Source: Crocinitomicaceae bacterium
GTDB taxonomy: Bacteria; Bacteroidota; Bacteroidia; Flavobacteriales_D; Crocinitomicaceae
DNA length: 7,465 nucleotides
Direction of reading: 5' to 3'
NCBI GenBank assembly: GCA_011522905.1
Contig: WTIB01000149.1
Span: forward strand, 1-7,465
Part shown: piece after piece, positions 6,764-7,465 of the stretch
How the letters are laid out: the number at the start of each line of letters is the position of its first letter
Position numbering within the stretch: position 1 is the first letter of the stretch
Notes under the pieces: model-generated
Database searches by the model: none
What the model was told of the DNA's origin: nothing
What the model saw: only the letters and a program-made list of their open reading frames with translations
Position numbers and translations under genes: made by a program

Positions 6764-7465
6764 TTAATTTTTAAGAATACTTACTATTCCGTTTGTGTTT
6801 TGAGTATAGTTGTCGTTAAATTCAATTATGTAGTAGTAGGATCCTACAGGCAATGCTTTATCCTTATAGGTCCCATTCCATGGATTCGTGTTGTAGGCTC
6901 CTTGTATGGATTCAAATAGCTTATTGCCCCATCTGTTGTATATACTAACCACATTATTCGGATAAATTTCATCGATGTTACCAAGTTCCCATGTATCATT
7001 GACCATATCATTATCCGGAGTAAAGGCCGTGGGAATGATAATTTCACAAGTTTCAAAGGTGATCGTAATTTCAGCTGGTAAACCTTCACAACCATTTTCA
7101 GTGGCTGTTACATAATAAGAGGTTGAACCCAAAACAATGTAGGGAGATAAATTCGAAGTATTTCCAATCTCTAATTCCAAGGAATTATCTTCATACCAAG
7201 TATAGAAGCCAGAAGACCCGGAGGCTTCCATATCTATGGGTATTGCATTTTCACAATACGTAGAATCACCCGTTAAATAAGGCATATCGGGAATTGAATT
7301 TATAGTTATAGTCTGTGTGGCGTCCAAAGAAACACCACAATCATTATCATTTAGCGCCGTTAAGATATAAACTCCTGATGTATTTCCCAAGTTAATACTC
7401 GAATTACTTGAAGAAATAGTTGTTGGATTACCATTGAGGGTATAGTCTAAGGTATAATCAGGTGC
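6764..7465 (-). CDS. T9SS type B sorting domain surface protein, C-terminal part
   Basis: The last 233 codons of a larger secreted protein; the frame stays open to the window edge, so the N-terminus is outside. Visible parts in order: the end of an Ig-like/SprB-like domain (DYTLDYTLNGNP..., GVYILTALNDNDCG), a second Ig-like domain at visible residues about 58-140 (TYCENAIPI, GFYTWYEDN, TSYYVTATENGCEG), and a gliding-motility-associated C-terminal domain (CHU_C, type B CTD) at about 142-233. The last shows IPTAFTPDNDMVNDTW, YPNNVVSIYNRWGNKLF, PWNGTYKDKALPVGSYYYIIEF and the final IVSILKN. Such domains direct export through T9SS to the cell surface. Paired cysteines in the Ig-like domains suit an extracellular location. 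The function of the full protein (adhesin, gliding or other) cannot be judged from this end. A TTG at 7390 is an internal Leu codon, not the start. Confidence 0.92.
   Translation of the reverse strand, partial: APDYTLDYTLNGNPTTISSSNSSINLGNTSGVYILTALNDNDCGVSLDATQTITINSIPDMPYLTGDSTYCENAIPIDMEASGSSGFYTWYEDNSLELEIGNTSNLSPYIVLGSTSYYVTATENGCEGLPAEITITFETCEIIIPTAFTPDNDMVNDTWELGNIDEIYPNNVVSIYNRWGNKLFESIQGAYNTNPWNGTYKDKALPVGSYYYIIEFNDNYTQNTNGIVSILKN
6767..7042 (-). other. Type B C-terminal sorting domain (CHU_C)
   Basis: A domain of about 92 residues, from EIIIPTAFTP to the last residue, with the family's order of motifs: PTAFTP, VNDTW, IYNRWG, W.G, LPVGSYYY, and a short hydrophobic final strand. Family members usually read GDGVND at the acidic turn; this copy reads NDMVND. 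Type B domains are recognised by the T9SS and, unlike type A, generally need a PorP/SprF partner, which is encoded immediately downstream. Confidence 0.88.

Noticed and set aside
6599..6919. Plus-strand open frame of 106 codons across the PorP/SprF - surface-protein junction
   Set aside because: It lies opposite two genes with strong family motifs, has no recognisable protein features and crosses their boundary; it is an antisense shadow.
6844..7095. Minus-strand open frame of 83 codons overlapping the sorting domain
   Set aside because: The other frame carries the full CHU_C motif order, so this is an overlap by chance.
7388..7390. TTG as a start for a separate 208-residue protein
   Set aside because: The same frame continues open to 7465 and encodes part of an Ig-like domain, so the codon is an internal Leu.
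1..7465. CRISPR array, transposon, tRNA or defence system
   Set aside because: No regularly spaced repeats, transposase, terminal repeats, tRNA-like cloverleaf or defence domains; every gene but one has a known housekeeping or envelope family.

Overview
The window looks like a low-GC chromosome segment from a Bacteroidota bacterium, most likely order Flavobacteriales. The evidence is a type IX secretion (T9SS) gene set: a gliding-motility/type B C-terminal sorting domain, a PorP/SprF family barrel, and an OmpA-family protein with PD40 and SprB-type repeats. An rnpA gene directly followed by an S41 processing peptidase, and an O-antigen ligase of the Bacteroidota subtype (C-terminal EDTLETQ signature), agree with this. 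Every gene lies on the minus strand, so transcription runs from high to low coordinates. I see no RNA gene, mobile element, CRISPR array or broken gene.

Region 1 (7465 down to 4294) is the end of a T9SS surface-protein operon. It holds the last 233 codons of a large secreted protein (two Ig-like/SprB-like domains, then a type B sorting domain), a PorP/SprF outer-membrane protein 3 bp downstream, and a periplasmic protein (beta-propeller, SprB-like repeat, OmpA peptidoglycan-binding domain) 10 bp further on. The probable logic is that T9SS exports the large protein, the PorP/SprF protein helps export it or hold it at the outer membrane, and the OmpA protein ties the assembly to peptidoglycan.

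Region 2 (4293-4186) is the only intergenic gap longer than 30 bp. It contains a possible Bacteroidota-type -7 promoter element overlapped by nested inverted repeats, and no convincing terminator.

Region 3 (4185 down to 1) is a tightly packed second operon: an unrecognised membrane protein (206 aa), rnpA (RNase P protein), an exported S41 C-terminal processing peptidase starting 1 nt after the rnpA stop, an O-antigen ligase family membrane protein, and the first 19 codons of an ABC-transporter ATPase resembling GldA. It mixes RNA processing with cell-envelope functions.

Most of the window is recognisable Bacteroidota biology. The points most worth a second look are the domain arrangement of the OmpA protein, the unknown membrane protein leading the rnpA operon, the extra periplasmic segment in the O-antigen ligase, and the inverted repeats at the operon boundary.
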